A stretch of DNA of 64,000 nt from Photobacterium sanguinicancri (GTDB lineage: Bacteria > Pseudomonadota > Gammaproteobacteria > Enterobacterales > Vibrionaceae): NCBI RefSeq assembly GCF_024346675.1, contig NZ_AP024850.1, positions 1,736,001 through 1,800,000 on the forward strand, given 5' to 3'. The position numbers and the translations under genes are program-made. Below are positions 42,124-51,317 of the stretch, in pieces; position 1 is the first letter of the stretch, and the number at the start of each line of letters is the position of its first letter. The notes under the pieces were generated by a model, which was given only the letters and a program-made list of their open reading frames with translations, ran no database searches and had not been told where the DNA came from.

Positions 42124-42597
42124 ATGAACATTTTTATTTTGGACCAAGATATTAAGCAATGTGCGCAGTACCATTGCGATCAGCATGTTGTGAAAATGAT
42201 TTTGGAAAGTGTGCAGATGCTTTGTACTGCGCTGAATAAAAAAGGCTTTGTGACACCCTATAAGTCAACCCATATCAAACACCCTTGCGTGCTGTGGGTT
42301 GAAGCCTCTTATGATAACTTTATTTGGTTACGAGACTTAGCGATAGAGCTGAATAAAGAATACAAATATCGTTATGGCAAAGACACTGACCATAAATCAA
42401 TGGCGGTCTTACCACAGATCGCAGACCTCGTTTTTCCCTCAATAGGGCTAACGCCGTTTCCACAAGCCATGCCTGATATCTACAAAGTGGATGATGATCC
42501 GATTTTAGCGTACCGCCAATTTTATATGGGCGATAAAGCAAAATTTGCCAAATGGACGAAACGAAGCCCCCCACAATGGTTCGTCATCAATAACTAA
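42124..42597 (+). CDS. Conserved hypothetical protein, phage-like
   Basis: 157 aa. It begins MNIFILDQDIKQCAQYHCDQ and continues HVVKMILESVQMLCTAL, a pattern I know from uncharacterised proteins of marine bacteria and their phages; the end KFAKWTKRSPPQWF is equally typical. Conserved Cys/His in CAQYHCDQHVVK might bind metal. No function is established. AGGAGG precedes ATG 42124. It is convergent with the LysR gene. Confidence 0.7.
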   Translation: MNIFILDQDIKQCAQYHCDQHVVKMILESVQMLCTALNKKGFVTPYKSTHIKHPCVLWVEASYDNFIWLRDLAIELNKEYKYRYGKDTDHKSMAVLPQIADLVFPSIGLTPFPQAMPDIYKVDDDPILAYRQFYMGDKAKFAKWTKRSPPQWFVINN

Positions 42598-42646
42598 ATA
42601 TTTTCACTTAAATTGATGACGGATGATCAATGGCAATGACAGTCTC

Positions 42647-43555
42647 TTAATTGCCTGAAAAGTACTGCTGAGTCAGCTCTTCCATAAAGTTTAATATGGC
42701 TTTTAAACGTGGAGACTGGCTTGTTTTACTAGCATATACCGCATAGATTTTAACATCAGGTGTTACTTTTATATTTTGAGCTATTTGCACTAGCTTCCCT
42801 TGTTCGCACAGTGGGCGGCAATAGATCTCGGGTAGTAATGTTACGCCGTAACCATTGGCAATCATATCTCGAATGAGTAATACATCTTCAAGCTGATTGG
42901 CCTTGTTAAAGGCGATTGGGCGCTGAATGTTATCTTTTTCTGTCATGTAAAGCGTTGCGGGGAAATTCTCTTGTACATGATAGAAGGTGACGTGTTTTTG
43001 CAACATCTCACTATTTGGGCTTTGTAACTCTGGATTTTCTGCCAAGTATTCAGGGGTGCAAAACCAGAATAATTTTAATTTTGCTAAGGGCTTAGCGTAA
43101 AACCCTGACGGTTTTAAATCACCTAATTGAATGGCGAGATCTAACTTTTCTTCTAATAGGTTGGGGCGGTGAGACACAATCCGCATGCGTAATTGGATGT
43201 CGGGGTAACGCTGGGTAAACAGGTGTAATTTGGGGGCGAATACTTCACGCGATAAGGCGAATGTGGTGGCGATATTGATTTCACCGACTAGTGATTGTGA
43301 TGCGACTTCGTTGCCAACTCGGTCGATGTTATCAAGTAATGGTGTTAGTTGGGTATAGAGTTGCTCACCATCTGAGGTAAGCTTTAAAAACCGACTATTG
43401 CGTTCTAGTAAACGAATATCTAACACATCTTCTAATCGTGCTAATGAGCGACTCACACTTGATTTTTGAATGCCTAATTTAATAGCAGCTTTAGAGATAC
43501 TGCCTGTTTCGGCAATCGCAATAAAAATAGGGAGATCATTCAGGTTCCAGTTCAC
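42647..43555 (-). CDS. LysR family transcriptional regulator
   Basis: 302 aa: N-terminal helix-turn-helix (FIAIAETGSISKAAIKLGIQ, KSSVSRSLARLEDVL) and a C-terminal substrate-binding domain. It is divergent from the MFS transporter gene, with 146 bp between. The inverted repeat TTGGC-N4-GCCAA at 43645-43658 fits the LysR T-N11-A rule and is the likely binding site. The probable target is the MFS/chorismate-lyase-like pair. Confidence 0.9.
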   Translation of the reverse strand: MNWNLNDLPIFIAIAETGSISKAAIKLGIQKSSVSRSLARLEDVLDIRLLERNSRFLKLTSDGEQLYTQLTPLLDNIDRVGNEVASQSLVGEINIATTFALSREVFAPKLHLFTQRYPDIQLRMRIVSHRPNLLEEKLDLAIQLGDLKPSGFYAKPLAKLKLFWFCTPEYLAENPELQSPNSEMLQKHVTFYHVQENFPATLYMTEKDNIQRPIAFNKANQLEDVLLIRDMIANGYGVTLLPEIYCRPLCEQGKLVQIAQNIKVTPDVKIYAVYASKTSQSPRLKAILNFMEELTQQYFSGN

Positions 43556-43644
43556 ACGATTACTCTTATATTTCAGGCGAATCCATTTAATAACATAAAT
43601 ACACCTATTACCAAAACAACACAGCGTTGTCTTTTTTGAACTAG

Positions 43645-43658
43645 TTGGCCTTAGCCAA
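43645..43658. promoter_or_regulatory. Candidate LysR-box in the divergent promoter
   Basis: TTGGC (43645-43649), CTTA, GCCAA (43654-43658). It lies 44 nt before the MFS start and 90 nt from the LysR start. Confidence 0.45.
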
Positions 43659-43701
43659 ACCCATTAACCTTTTTGTCAGTTATCTTCCTTAGGAATATTT
43701 G

Positions 43702-44886
43702 ATGAGAAATGAAGAAATAAAAAGACTAACAAAGTTGTGCTTGTTACTGGGTAGTAGTTTATTTGTGATGGCCAATGCGGCGATTGTACCGTCATTGGCT
43801 GAACTAAATCATGTGTTCAATGATCCATTTGGTGTGTCGTTAATAATGACCTTGCCAGCGCTCGCTGTGGTTGTTTTTGCCCCTTTTGTGGCTAGCATTA
43901 TTAACGCGCTGGGTGAGAAAAACACGATTCTACTTGGATTTGGTTTATCGGGGTTGGCTGGAAGTAGCGGTTTATGGATAGATTCACTGAACATGCTACT
44001 AGTAGGCCGTTTTGTATTGGGTATGAGCATTGCAATTTGCATGACAGTGATAAACGACTTGATAGCGAGCTATTTTGATGGAGAGGCGCGAATACAGTTT
44101 ATTTCCCATCAAGCGATTGCGGTCAATGTTGGTGGCATTATGTTTGTCGTGGCGAGTGGGTGGTTAACGACAATTCACTGGCGTTTACCTTTTGCCATTT
44201 ACCTTGTGGCGATTATCGCACTAGCGCTGTCGTTGAATGGTATTGTGCCGGTAAATAAGGTTAAGCATTCAGGGCTTAAGCGTATTCATTTCCGTGATTA
44301 TAAAGCTGTTTTGCCGTTCTATTTGCTAGGGCTATTCGGCATGCTGTCGTATTACCTGATCATGATTGACCTGCCGTTTACCCTAAAAAGCGCGCTGCAT
44401 TTTAACAGTGCCCAAACAGGTATGCTATTAGGTGGAATGAGCCTGATTTCTGCGACTGTTGCCTATTTATTTAAGTTTGTCCTAGCGAAAGTGGGAGAGC
44501 AACGCACTTTGGCTCTGTGTTTTTATTGCTTCATGGTTGCATTTTTCATGCTAACTTTGGTTGACCTTCGTTGGGGGGTCTACGTTGCTGTTGCAAGCAC
44601 AGGAGTCGCGTTTGGTTTATTACTGCCGATTCTCACGCATTTAGTGATTATGTATAGCACTGAAAAACGTCGAACCGCGATGCTGAGTGGTTTTGTGATG
44701 TTCTATTTTACGGGGCAGGCGTTAAGTGCATTTGTCCGCGATGCGAATGTCGTCTTGTCACCTGGTGCTTTGTACATAGGCTTTGCCGTTGTAAGTGCGA
44801 TTATTGCGACCTTGCATCTTGGTGTTCTTGATAGCATGGTTCGTCGCAAGCGAGATGTGCTGACAGCTAAAGAGGCCGAGGCATGA
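43702..44886 (+). CDS. MFS exporter
   Basis: 394 aa, twelve predicted helices. FGVSLIMTLPALAVVVFAPF and LVGRFVLGMSIAICMTVIND are the MFS helix 2-4 region, typical of drug:H+ antiporter-1 members that export toxic or signalling compounds. ATG 43702 is taken, with AGGA upstream. The following chorismate-lyase-like gene overlaps the stop by 4 nt (ATGA), so exporter and enzyme are translated together: this suggests export of a chorismate-derived aromatic acid, an inference. Confidence 0.85.
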   Translation: MRNEEIKRLTKLCLLLGSSLFVMANAAIVPSLAELNHVFNDPFGVSLIMTLPALAVVVFAPFVASIINALGEKNTILLGFGLSGLAGSSGLWIDSLNMLLVGRFVLGMSIAICMTVINDLIASYFDGEARIQFISHQAIAVNVGGIMFVVASGWLTTIHWRLPFAIYLVAIIALALSLNGIVPVNKVKHSGLKRIHFRDYKAVLPFYLLGLFGMLSYYLIMIDLPFTLKSALHFNSAQTGMLLGGMSLISATVAYLFKFVLAKVGEQRTLALCFYCFMVAFFMLTLVDLRWGVYVAVASTGVAFGLLLPILTHLVIMYSTEKRRTAMLSGFVMFYFTGQALSAFVRDANVVLSPGALYIGFAVVSAIIATLHLGVLDSMVRRKRDVLTAKEAEA

Positions 44887-45413
44887 ATTATTGTGTGGTT
44901 GATGCGAAATCACTGCCTTCTTACCTCAGAAGTGAGGGCTCGTTAACTCGCACATTCAAAGCGGTGTGTGGCGGTTTTCATATTGAGCAGAAGCGTTTTA
45001 AGCGAAATGACCCGTTTTATACTCGGGAGTGTTTATTGCTCGATAACGGAAGGCCTTTGGTGTGGGCGCGATCTTTTCTCTTTTCGACTCATAATGAAAC
45101 GATAGAGACTTTTTGCCATCTAGGTAGTCAATCATTAGGTGAACGATTGTTGTTCGCTTCTGAAAATAGATCGACTAATAAAGGTGCCAGTTGTATTGAA
45201 GCGAACAAAGCGACGGAAGGAACACTTGCGCGTGGCCCTTATACTTTCTTTGAAGTTAATGGCGCAGATCCCGAACTACAAGCTGCTATGGGCGATGAGG
45301 CTATTCCCACGGTTAATTATGGGCGTAGCTCGCAATTCACATGGTCGCACCATGATTCAGTCTTGTTTCTGTCGGAAGTGTTCTCGCCTTATGCTGAGGC
45401 TGTATTAGTCTAA
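44883..45413 (+). CDS. Chorismate pyruvate-lyase-like protein (UbiC family)
   Basis: 176 aa. It follows UbiC along its length: SLTRTF, then RECLLLDNGRPLVWARSFLF (catalytic Arg region, equivalent to UbiC Arg76), SLGERLLF, and YGRSSQFTW with LSEVFSP (equivalent to the Glu155 region LTELFLP). Both catalytic residues are kept, but about 40 aa of extra sequence lies between the last two motifs. UbiC makes 4-hydroxybenzoate from chorismate. Coupling to an exporter rather than ubiA suggests a secreted aromatic or a distinct lyase. Confidence 0.7.
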   Translation: MNYCVVDAKSLPSYLRSEGSLTRTFKAVCGGFHIEQKRFKRNDPFYTRECLLLDNGRPLVWARSFLFSTHNETIETFCHLGSQSLGERLLFASENRSTNKGASCIEANKATEGTLARGPYTFFEVNGADPELQAAMGDEAIPTVNYGRSSQFTWSHHDSVLFLSEVFSPYAEAVLV

Positions 45414-45442
45414 GAAGCTATTACGTGGCAATCTAATAAGCC

Positions 45443-45474
45443 AGAGTCAGTCTGATGTGTTACTGACTGACTCT
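45443..45474. terminator. Stem-loop after the MFS operon
   Basis: AGAGTCAGT (45443-45451) pairs with ACTGACTCT (45466-45474), then TGTTTGTTT. It lies 30 nt after the UbiC-like gene and before the convergent SIP gene. Confidence 0.65.
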
Positions 45475-45507
45475 TGTTTGTTTACGTCGCTGGTAAAAGG
45501 GAGTGCC

Positions 45508-45539
45508 TAGCTACTTAGCTACTTAGCTACTTAGCTATT
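45508..45539 (+). repeat. Octamer repeat TAGCTACT x4 overlapping a stop codon
   Basis: Three perfect copies and one with a last-position change (TAGCTATT). The final copy covers the stop codon and last residues of the minus-strand gene at 45531-46301. Copy-number changes would not alter that protein, since they lie beyond its stop. Confidence 0.9.
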
Positions 45540-46301
45540 CTCGCTGGCATCTTGTCGTTTTATCGCCTTATGGCCGTCTTCAGATACGCCTTGTTTCCAA
45601 TAACTGCTTATGTAAATGTTTTCACGATCGACATCTTTTTCGTTACGGAAGTAACTGCGTAGGGCTCGCATAGAGTCAAAATCACAGGCTGTCCATACAG
45701 AGGCGGTACCTTCTAACCACGCCAGTGTTCTGACCTTTTCCGCTAATGACTCTTCCCCTGTTAACCAGATAACATGAAAGTGCTCAGGCGCATCGATAGT
45801 TTGTATATCCTTGTGATCAATCACTTTGATCACAGCGTAACCTTTTGCGTTTTGCGGTAGCTTTTGAATTTTGGCAGAAAGGGCGGGTAAGGCTGTCATG
45901 TCCGCCACCATGAAGAACCAATCTGCAGCTAAGTTCATTTCGTTGATGATGCCTGGGCCTGCAACATTAATGGTATCGCCAACTTGTGCACTCATGGCCC
46001 AACGAGCAGCAAAACCGCATTGTAAGTCTGTTGTGATATGGCGAACAAAATCCACCTCTATGGTGCAATCAGTCGCCGAAAAACGTCGAACAGTGTAGGT
46101 GCGCATAGCAGGTCGCTCACCTTCAGCGACTGTGCTTAAATCGGTTTCACCTAGGCTATTAAAGAGCAGCTTGATGTAGCCACCTTCGCAATCATTAGGG
46201 AAATCAGCCAGCGAATCGCTATGAAATACAAGGCGCTGCATGTTGGGTGTGATTTGTTCTGTACTAATAACAGTCAGTAATTTAGGTGACGGCTTTTTCA
46301 T
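45531..46301 (-). CDS. Siderophore-interacting protein (FAD-dependent ferric reductase, ViuB type)
   Basis: 256 aa. The N-terminal FAD-binding barrel carries RTYTVRRF, and VDFVRH; the C-terminal part has LTGEESLAEKVRTLAWLEG and FRNEKDVDRENIYISSYWKQG, hallmarks of the ViuB/SIP family that reduces Fe(III)-siderophore in the cytoplasm. A Fur-box-like site (46313-46327) lies 12 nt before the start codon, so iron repression is likely. Monocistronic here; no siderophore synthesis cluster is visible, so it may serve xenosiderophores. Confidence 0.9.
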   Translation of the reverse strand: MKKPSPKLLTVISTEQITPNMQRLVFHSDSLADFPNDCEGGYIKLLFNSLGETDLSTVAEGERPAMRTYTVRRFSATDCTIEVDFVRHITTDLQCGFAARWAMSAQVGDTINVAGPGIINEMNLAADWFFMVADMTALPALSAKIQKLPQNAKGYAVIKVIDHKDIQTIDAPEHFHVIWLTGEESLAEKVRTLAWLEGTASVWTACDFDSMRALRSYFRNEKDVDRENIYISSYWKQGVSEDGHKAIKRQDASENS

Positions 46302-46312
46302 TTCTCTCTACT

Positions 46313-46327
46313 CGATAATTATTCTCT
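46313..46327 (-). promoter_or_regulatory. Fur-box-like site upstream of the siderophore-interacting protein
   Basis: CGATAATTATTCTCT matches the 7-1-7 Fur pattern TGANAATNATTNTCA at 13 of 15 positions, missing only the outer bases. Position: 12-26 nt upstream of the ATG. Confidence 0.6.
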
Positions 46328-46538
46328 TTTGCATTTAGGTTAGCAGTCCTCATCTATTCTGAATAGCGCTTTTAACTAAATTTACACTCTTGGTGTAATT
46401 AAAATTTCTTCGCACTTTGCTCTTTATATGTCCGTCTTATCATGGTTTTATTTAGTCATAGAGTGATAGGTTAAGCACGCTATAACGCCGCTACAGCGAC
46501 GTTATGTCTTAACGTTATGAGTGAGGTATTAAGAGAGT

Positions 46539-47051
46539 ATGAAAATAGAGTCGAGTCGTTTAACAATGCGGGTAATCACTGAATCTGATTGGGCGCTGTT
46601 CTTACAACTTTACCAAGATCCAAACGTCATCGCGCTGTGCTTTGATTTGCTCGATGAAGCGGGTATTCGAGAGAAGTTTGAGTCGCGCTTATTGCCTTGG
46701 AGTCCACAGGCAGAGTCTTGGCTTTGTCTGGTGATTCAAGACAAGATGACAGGCGAACCTATGGGTATCACGGGCTTTATTATTGAAGATAATATCGCTC
46801 AAGTGGGATACCTGTTGTCGCCTGATTTTCATGGCCAGCAATATGGCACCGAGTCATTGAAAGCACTGATAGCGTGGGCCGAATCTACCCATGATATTAA
46901 CCGTTACCAAGCCGTTGTTACTGAAGGTAATGTTGCATCTGAACGCGTGCTTATGAAATGCGGTTTTAATCTTGATAATGTGATACCAGAGGCTTATGAG
47001 ATCGGTGGTAAGTTATATGCTGATCACTATTATGTCCGTAATACGGATTGA
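46539..47051 (+). CDS. GNAT acetyltransferase, RimJ/RimL type
   Basis: 170 aa. KIESSRLTMRVITESDWALF is the typical start, IAQVGYLLSPDFHGQQYGTE contains the QQYGTE acetyl-CoA loop, and NVASERVLMKCGFNLD closes the fold. Substrate unknown. It stands divergent from the siderophore gene, 237 bp away. Confidence 0.85.
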   Translation: MKIESSRLTMRVITESDWALFLQLYQDPNVIALCFDLLDEAGIREKFESRLLPWSPQAESWLCLVIQDKMTGEPMGITGFIIEDNIAQVGYLLSPDFHGQQYGTESLKALIAWAESTHDINRYQAVVTEGNVASERVLMKCGFNLDNVIPEAYEIGGKLYADHYYVRNTD

Positions 47052-47116
47052 TAAGAGCCTGAATATACAATAATGACAGTATCGCCACTTCTCTCGTAGG
47101 GGCAAAGGATAGGGAT

Positions 47117-47512
47117 ATGAAATTTAACTTCAATTTCGAAGATGCGAGCCAAATATTTGTGGGTGCATTTGCTTTGGCTGTCCCTATTTCTTTTTCAGAA
47201 GAAGCATGGCGATTAGGTGAAACATTACCAAGCCGTAATTTACTACTGCTCATTGTGCTGTCTGTGACTTTCCTGACGTTGTATACCTATGAAAGTGTGT
47301 TTCAGCGCAATGTTAGCCAGAGAAAGCTTGTGTTTATTTTCCGTATTGTTGTTGCCTATTTGATGGCGGCTTTGGTGGTGGCTTTGGTGTTGTTCTGTTT
47401 AGATAAATTACCGTTAATGAGCGACCCTTTGGTGGCGTTAAAACGTATTATTGTGATCACTATGCCGGCTTCGATGGGCGCGATTGTAGTGGATAGCTTC
47501 GATAAGGAATAA
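47117..47512 (+). CDS. DUF2391-like integral membrane protein
   Basis: 131 aa with four hydrophobic segments (about 12-28, 40-62, 73-98, 105-125). IFVGAFALAVPISFSEEAWR fits the N-terminal signature I associate with this family, and IVITMPASMGAIVVDSF its end. Function unknown. AGGGATATG region gives the start. The next gene is 90 bp downstream after a short-repeat spacer (47543-47580). Confidence 0.65.
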   Translation: MKFNFNFEDASQIFVGAFALAVPISFSEEAWRLGETLPSRNLLLLIVLSVTFLTLYTYESVFQRNVSQRKLVFIFRIVVAYLMAALVVALVLFCLDKLPLMSDPLVALKRIIVITMPASMGAIVVDSFDKE

Positions 47513-47607
47513 TGCCTTTTATTTGTTTACGCAGTGCGGAAGGCCTAAGACCAAAGACCAAATACCTAAGATCTAAGACCTTGCAGATGTTAAGTCTGTA
47601 GGTGTTC

Positions 47608-48336
47608 ATGCTGAAAATCGACAAGGAAAGTGATTTGTACACTCTGTTTTACTACCCGAATAATGCCAGTTTGGCTCCACATTTTTTATTGCATCATATG
47701 GGACTTAACTACGATCTCGTGTTGGTAGATAAGAAATCCAACGCTCAAAAATCACCAGCGTATCTAACATTGAATCCTGCAGGGCGTATTCCTACATTGA
47801 TTGATCACTCGCTCGAAGGCGCTGTCGGGCTCGATGCTGATTTAAAACGTGGTCTGGCGATTTTTGAAAGCCCCGCTATTTGTATTCATTTGTGTGAACA
47901 ACACCCTGAACAGGGGCTCATGCCAGCATTAGGGAGTAGAGAGCGCCCATTGTTTTTCCAATGGCTAACGTATTTGAATAACACGTTACAAGCTGAGCTT
48001 ATGGTGCGTTATTACCCTCATCGTCATACCAATGATAAGAGCACCATCCCTAATATAGTGGCAGCACAAGATGAACGAATTGCTGATGCTTTGTCAGTAA
48101 TCAACGCTCAGCTTGAAAGTAATTGTAGAGAGAACAAAGTGTATTTGTTGGGTGACACTGTCACTGCATGTGACTTCTTTTTGTTCATGTTGGCGGAATG
48201 GTCGTTGTCTATTACGCCATCGCCATTACATTTTGACTATTTAGCCGCTTACCTAAAGCGTCTGGCTGCTCATCCAACGGTTGTTGCGGTATGCGAAATC
48301 GAACAGATAGATCTCTCGCCGTTTAAGCCTTGTTAG
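47608..48336 (+). CDS. Glutathione S-transferase
   Basis: About 242 aa. Thioredoxin-like N-domain with YPNNASLAPHFLLHHMG and NPAGRIPTLID (conserved cis-Pro), then an all-helical C-domain with RIADALSVINAQLE and GDTVTACDFFLFMLAEW (the conserved Asp). The catalytic Ser/Tyr is not certain: LYTLFYYPNNAS may supply it. Start ATG 47608; GTG 47602 is an alternative. Confidence 0.85.
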   Translation: MLKIDKESDLYTLFYYPNNASLAPHFLLHHMGLNYDLVLVDKKSNAQKSPAYLTLNPAGRIPTLIDHSLEGAVGLDADLKRGLAIFESPAICIHLCEQHPEQGLMPALGSRERPLFFQWLTYLNNTLQAELMVRYYPHRHTNDKSTIPNIVAAQDERIADALSVINAQLESNCRENKVYLLGDTVTACDFFLFMLAEWSLSITPSPLHFDYLAAYLKRLAAHPTVVAVCEIEQIDLSPFKPC

Positions 48337-48372
48337 CATGATAATTAATGTTGCCACAGTGATAGGAAATTT

Positions 48373-49170
48373 ATGGAAATTTCACTGATTCAAACCGATG
48401 TTTTCTATAAAGATAAAATTAAAAATCTCGAGCTGGTGGCAGAGGTATTGGCGAATAGCGAGCGTGTCGGCGATATTGTTGTGCTTCCTGAGTTATTTTC
48501 AACGGGGTATATATTTGAATCACCATTAGATATTCAAGCTTTGTGCGAAGATTATGATACGGGTCCAACCATTTCAGCGTTAAGTCGTTTAGCTGCAAAA
48601 TACGGCACAACCATAGTAGCTGGTGTTGCCGAAGTAGATAAAGGGCAGTTTTTCAATAGTGTTGCTGTGATTGGTGGCAAAGGTTTGATTGGTAAATATC
48701 GAAAAATAACTCAAACCAATATTGATAAGCTGTACTTCTCGCGCGGGGATACGCTTTTCACGTTCGAATATCAAGGTGTGACCTTTGGTATCGCCGTTTG
48801 TTTTGATCTTTGGTTCCCTGAACTTATCCGTGAATACAGTAAATTGGGGGTAGAGGTGCTGTTACATCCTGCCAATTTTGGTGGTGAGCAAAGTTTACAT
48901 ATCTCAAAAGCAAGGGCGATTGAAAACAGTGTGTATGTCGTGACATGTAATCGTATTGGTTGCGATGTGACAGCGGATATCGTTGGTGAATATTGTGGTA
49001 AAAGCCAGATCTGCGCGCCTAGCGGTGAGTTGTTAGTTCAATTTGGGGGTGAGGCTGGGGTAAAAACTGTGAATATAGCGGTGGAGCCAAGTGCAAGAAA
49101 GAAAGTTATTGGTGTGGATTTAATCGCAGAAATGAATGCGGTTAACCATCAGCTAGCGTTAACAAAGTAA
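48373..49170 (+). CDS. Carbon-nitrogen hydrolase (nitrilase superfamily)
   Basis: 265 aa. Catalytic triad: Glu40 (LPELFSTGY), Lys111 (GKYRKITQT), Cys143 (AVCFDLWFPEL). The order and spacing are those of amidase/omega-amidase branches rather than nitrilases in the strict sense. A small amide or omega-amino acid substrate is expected. It starts 37 nt after the GST gene, possibly in the same transcript. Confidence 0.9.
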   Translation: MEISLIQTDVFYKDKIKNLELVAEVLANSERVGDIVVLPELFSTGYIFESPLDIQALCEDYDTGPTISALSRLAAKYGTTIVAGVAEVDKGQFFNSVAVIGGKGLIGKYRKITQTNIDKLYFSRGDTLFTFEYQGVTFGIAVCFDLWFPELIREYSKLGVEVLLHPANFGGEQSLHISKARAIENSVYVVTCNRIGCDVTADIVGEYCGKSQICAPSGELLVQFGGEAGVKTVNIAVEPSARKKVIGVDLIAEMNAVNHQLALTK

Positions 49171-49350
49171 TATAACGTTAGCATTGATCAAAGAGAGTGT
49201 ATTTGAGCGCGTGAAGAATACAGCAGCGTGGTCTCTGAACATTACGCCGCTTATCTCCACAGTTTACCTACTTAGTTTCACGCAAATAAACATGCACTAA
49301 ATATTATTCATGATCGCAATACTGACTAACGTAATTGAAGGAGCCATAGG

Positions 49351-50733
49351 ATGTGGGTTTGTGTCGTTAGAGGTGGGATAAAACGATGTGCTTTTATCAT
49401 TAGCTTGATTGTTGCTGTACTGTTTACATCAAGTTTCGCGGTTGCCGAAAGAGCCTTTGATAAAGCAAAAATGGATCAGTATTTACATTCGCTCGCTGAC
49501 AATAACAAGGCGACGTTAAGTGTCGTTTTTACAGAAAAAGGTCAGGTTACCTACAGTAAACAAACAGTGTTGCCGAAGGGTGCAATAACGGCATTTAAAG
49601 GCAATCAACAATATAAAGTGGGCTCTATTACTAAAACCTTCACCTCGGTTTTAGTATTCCAACAAATAGAGCAGGGCAAGCTCACCTTATCAACGCCACT
49701 GTCTGATTTTTATCCCAACATAAAAAACGCAGAGAAGATAACAATAGGCCAACTACTTTCGCACCGAAGCGGTATTTTTAACTACACTAATGCGCCTGAA
49801 TTCAATGCTTACTTTGCTAAGTACCAAGATAAAAAGGAGTTGCTGGCAAGAATAGCGTCGTATAAACCTGTGTTTGAACCTGATGCGAGCTATGAATACA
49901 GTAATTCTAACTATGCGTTGTTAGGTTATATTTTAGAAGACGTGACGGGCAAGTCTTATACTGACTTAGTGCAAAATAATATTATCTCGCCGCTCGATTT
50001 GAAAGAGACCAAGTATTGCGCTGAGGAAGCGGATTGTGGAAAAGCGTTAAAATCGTTCTACTTTTACCAGGGCCACTGGAATTTGATGCCGCAATGGTCA
50101 ATGAGTGTTGCGAATAGTGCGGGGGCTGTACTCTCGACCCCTTATGATTTAACGCGTTTTATTCGTGCCTTGTTTCACGGTGAATTGATTTCACACCAGT
50201 CGTTGGCAATGATGAAAGGAATTAAAAATACAACAAGTAAGGGATTATTTAAGTTGCCTTTCTATACAAAATCAAGCTATGGCCACCGTGGAAAAATTGA
50301 AAGTTTCTTATCGGATGTTAGTTATTTCGATGCTGATGATGTCGCGCTTTCTGTCACTGTGGATGCTCTGAACCATAATTTTAATGACATATTAGTGGCG
50401 GTATTAAGCATTTATTTTGATCGTCCTTTTGAGTTACCTGACTTCGACCGTAAGCCGATTTCATTAGCTATTGCACAACTGAAAAAGTACGAGGGTACTT
50501 TTACTACACCGAGCGTTGATGTCGAGATTAAGGTTTTTTTGCAAGACGGTATGTTAATGATGCAGGCGGCAGGACAAGCACCTTTACCTGCAGAGCCTTA
50601 TAGTTTGTATGAGTTTGAATATAAACCAGCAGGTATTCTTTGCAAGTTTGCGAAAACTAAAGACGGTGCTGTTGATTATACCCAGTTTACACTGCATCAA
50701 GTGGATTGGATCTTGCCTTATAGTAAGCAATAA
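49351..50733 (+). CDS. Serine hydrolase of the beta-lactamase/class C family
   Basis: 460 aa, exported: N-terminal hydrophobic signal (CAFIISLIVAVLFTSSFAVA) with cleavage near Ala. Active site GSITKT gives Ser92 and Lys95; YSNSNY gives Tyr183 and Asn185. The third box is not evident as KTG; the region SYGHRGKIESFLSDVSYFD (HRG) is likely its equivalent. A C-terminal extension (from about 365) is lipocalin-like or unassigned. Probable peptidase or esterase, not a proven beta-lactamase. AAGGAG precedes the ATG. Confidence 0.85.
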   Translation: MWVCVVRGGIKRCAFIISLIVAVLFTSSFAVAERAFDKAKMDQYLHSLADNNKATLSVVFTEKGQVTYSKQTVLPKGAITAFKGNQQYKVGSITKTFTSVLVFQQIEQGKLTLSTPLSDFYPNIKNAEKITIGQLLSHRSGIFNYTNAPEFNAYFAKYQDKKELLARIASYKPVFEPDASYEYSNSNYALLGYILEDVTGKSYTDLVQNNIISPLDLKETKYCAEEADCGKALKSFYFYQGHWNLMPQWSMSVANSAGAVLSTPYDLTRFIRALFHGELISHQSLAMMKGIKNTTSKGLFKLPFYTKSSYGHRGKIESFLSDVSYFDADDVALSVTVDALNHNFNDILVAVLSIYFDRPFELPDFDRKPISLAIAQLKKYEGTFTTPSVDVEIKVFLQDGMLMMQAAGQAPLPAEPYSLYEFEYKPAGILCKFAKTKDGAVDYTQFTLHQVDWILPYSKQ

Positions 50734-51317
50734 CAAAGCGCGAACAAGACAGAACTTAACCTAGGCTAGGCTCTTTTTCCATTCTGCGAGTATGGCGAAT
50801 ATGTGAAGGGCCAATGCCGTCCCCCCCTATGATAGAAGCCTCTAAAGCATGTCATTTTTTTGCATAAGCCAAACACGTCTCAGACGATAACTCATGCATT
50901 GCTTGCAAAGTATCGTCAATTTTTCATATTTCCGCTATATCCTTAGTAGAGAGCTGTCGTGCAGAATTTTAAAACTGTCATATATTATTAATGACATCAC
51001 TATTTGATGTGTCGTGACGCTGATGAGTAACGGCTGCGGTGATTTTAATTTACCTATGGCTGCAATGATGTTCCGCATGGAACTAAAAATTTGAATTGCC
51101 TCGATATTGCTACCTCTTACTTTTCAGGTGCAGAGGTGTTTGATTATATAGTGAACGCGGAGCAGTTACTTGAGTTGACCTCGACATTGAGTAGTTTCAA
51201 GTAACTAATTACAAATAGAATATATGGGTGTTACCAATAATAAAGGCTCACACCAAGCTATAAGTGGTTGAATCATATTTGCCTATTCAGTCGGCATCAA
51301 TTACCACAGAGGGATGT
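50734..51317. other. 584-bp spacer with gene remnants
   Basis: It holds the homocysteine methyltransferase-like fragment (50776-50917, minus) and a + frame 51049-51204 (NCLDIATSYFSGAEVFDYIV ending SSFK) that reads like the end of an unknown protein. No intact gene. Confidence 0.5.
50776..50917 (-). pseudogene. Remnant of homocysteine S-methyltransferase (C-terminus)
   Basis: Minus-strand pieces in two registers: DDTLQAMHELSSETCLAYAK, then after a frame break LEASIIGGDGIGPSHIRH. The second matches the IIGGCCGIGPEHI motif near the end of homocysteine S-methyltransferases, with the two zinc cysteines degraded at a seven-C run. No N-terminus is seen. Not functional. Confidence 0.5.
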
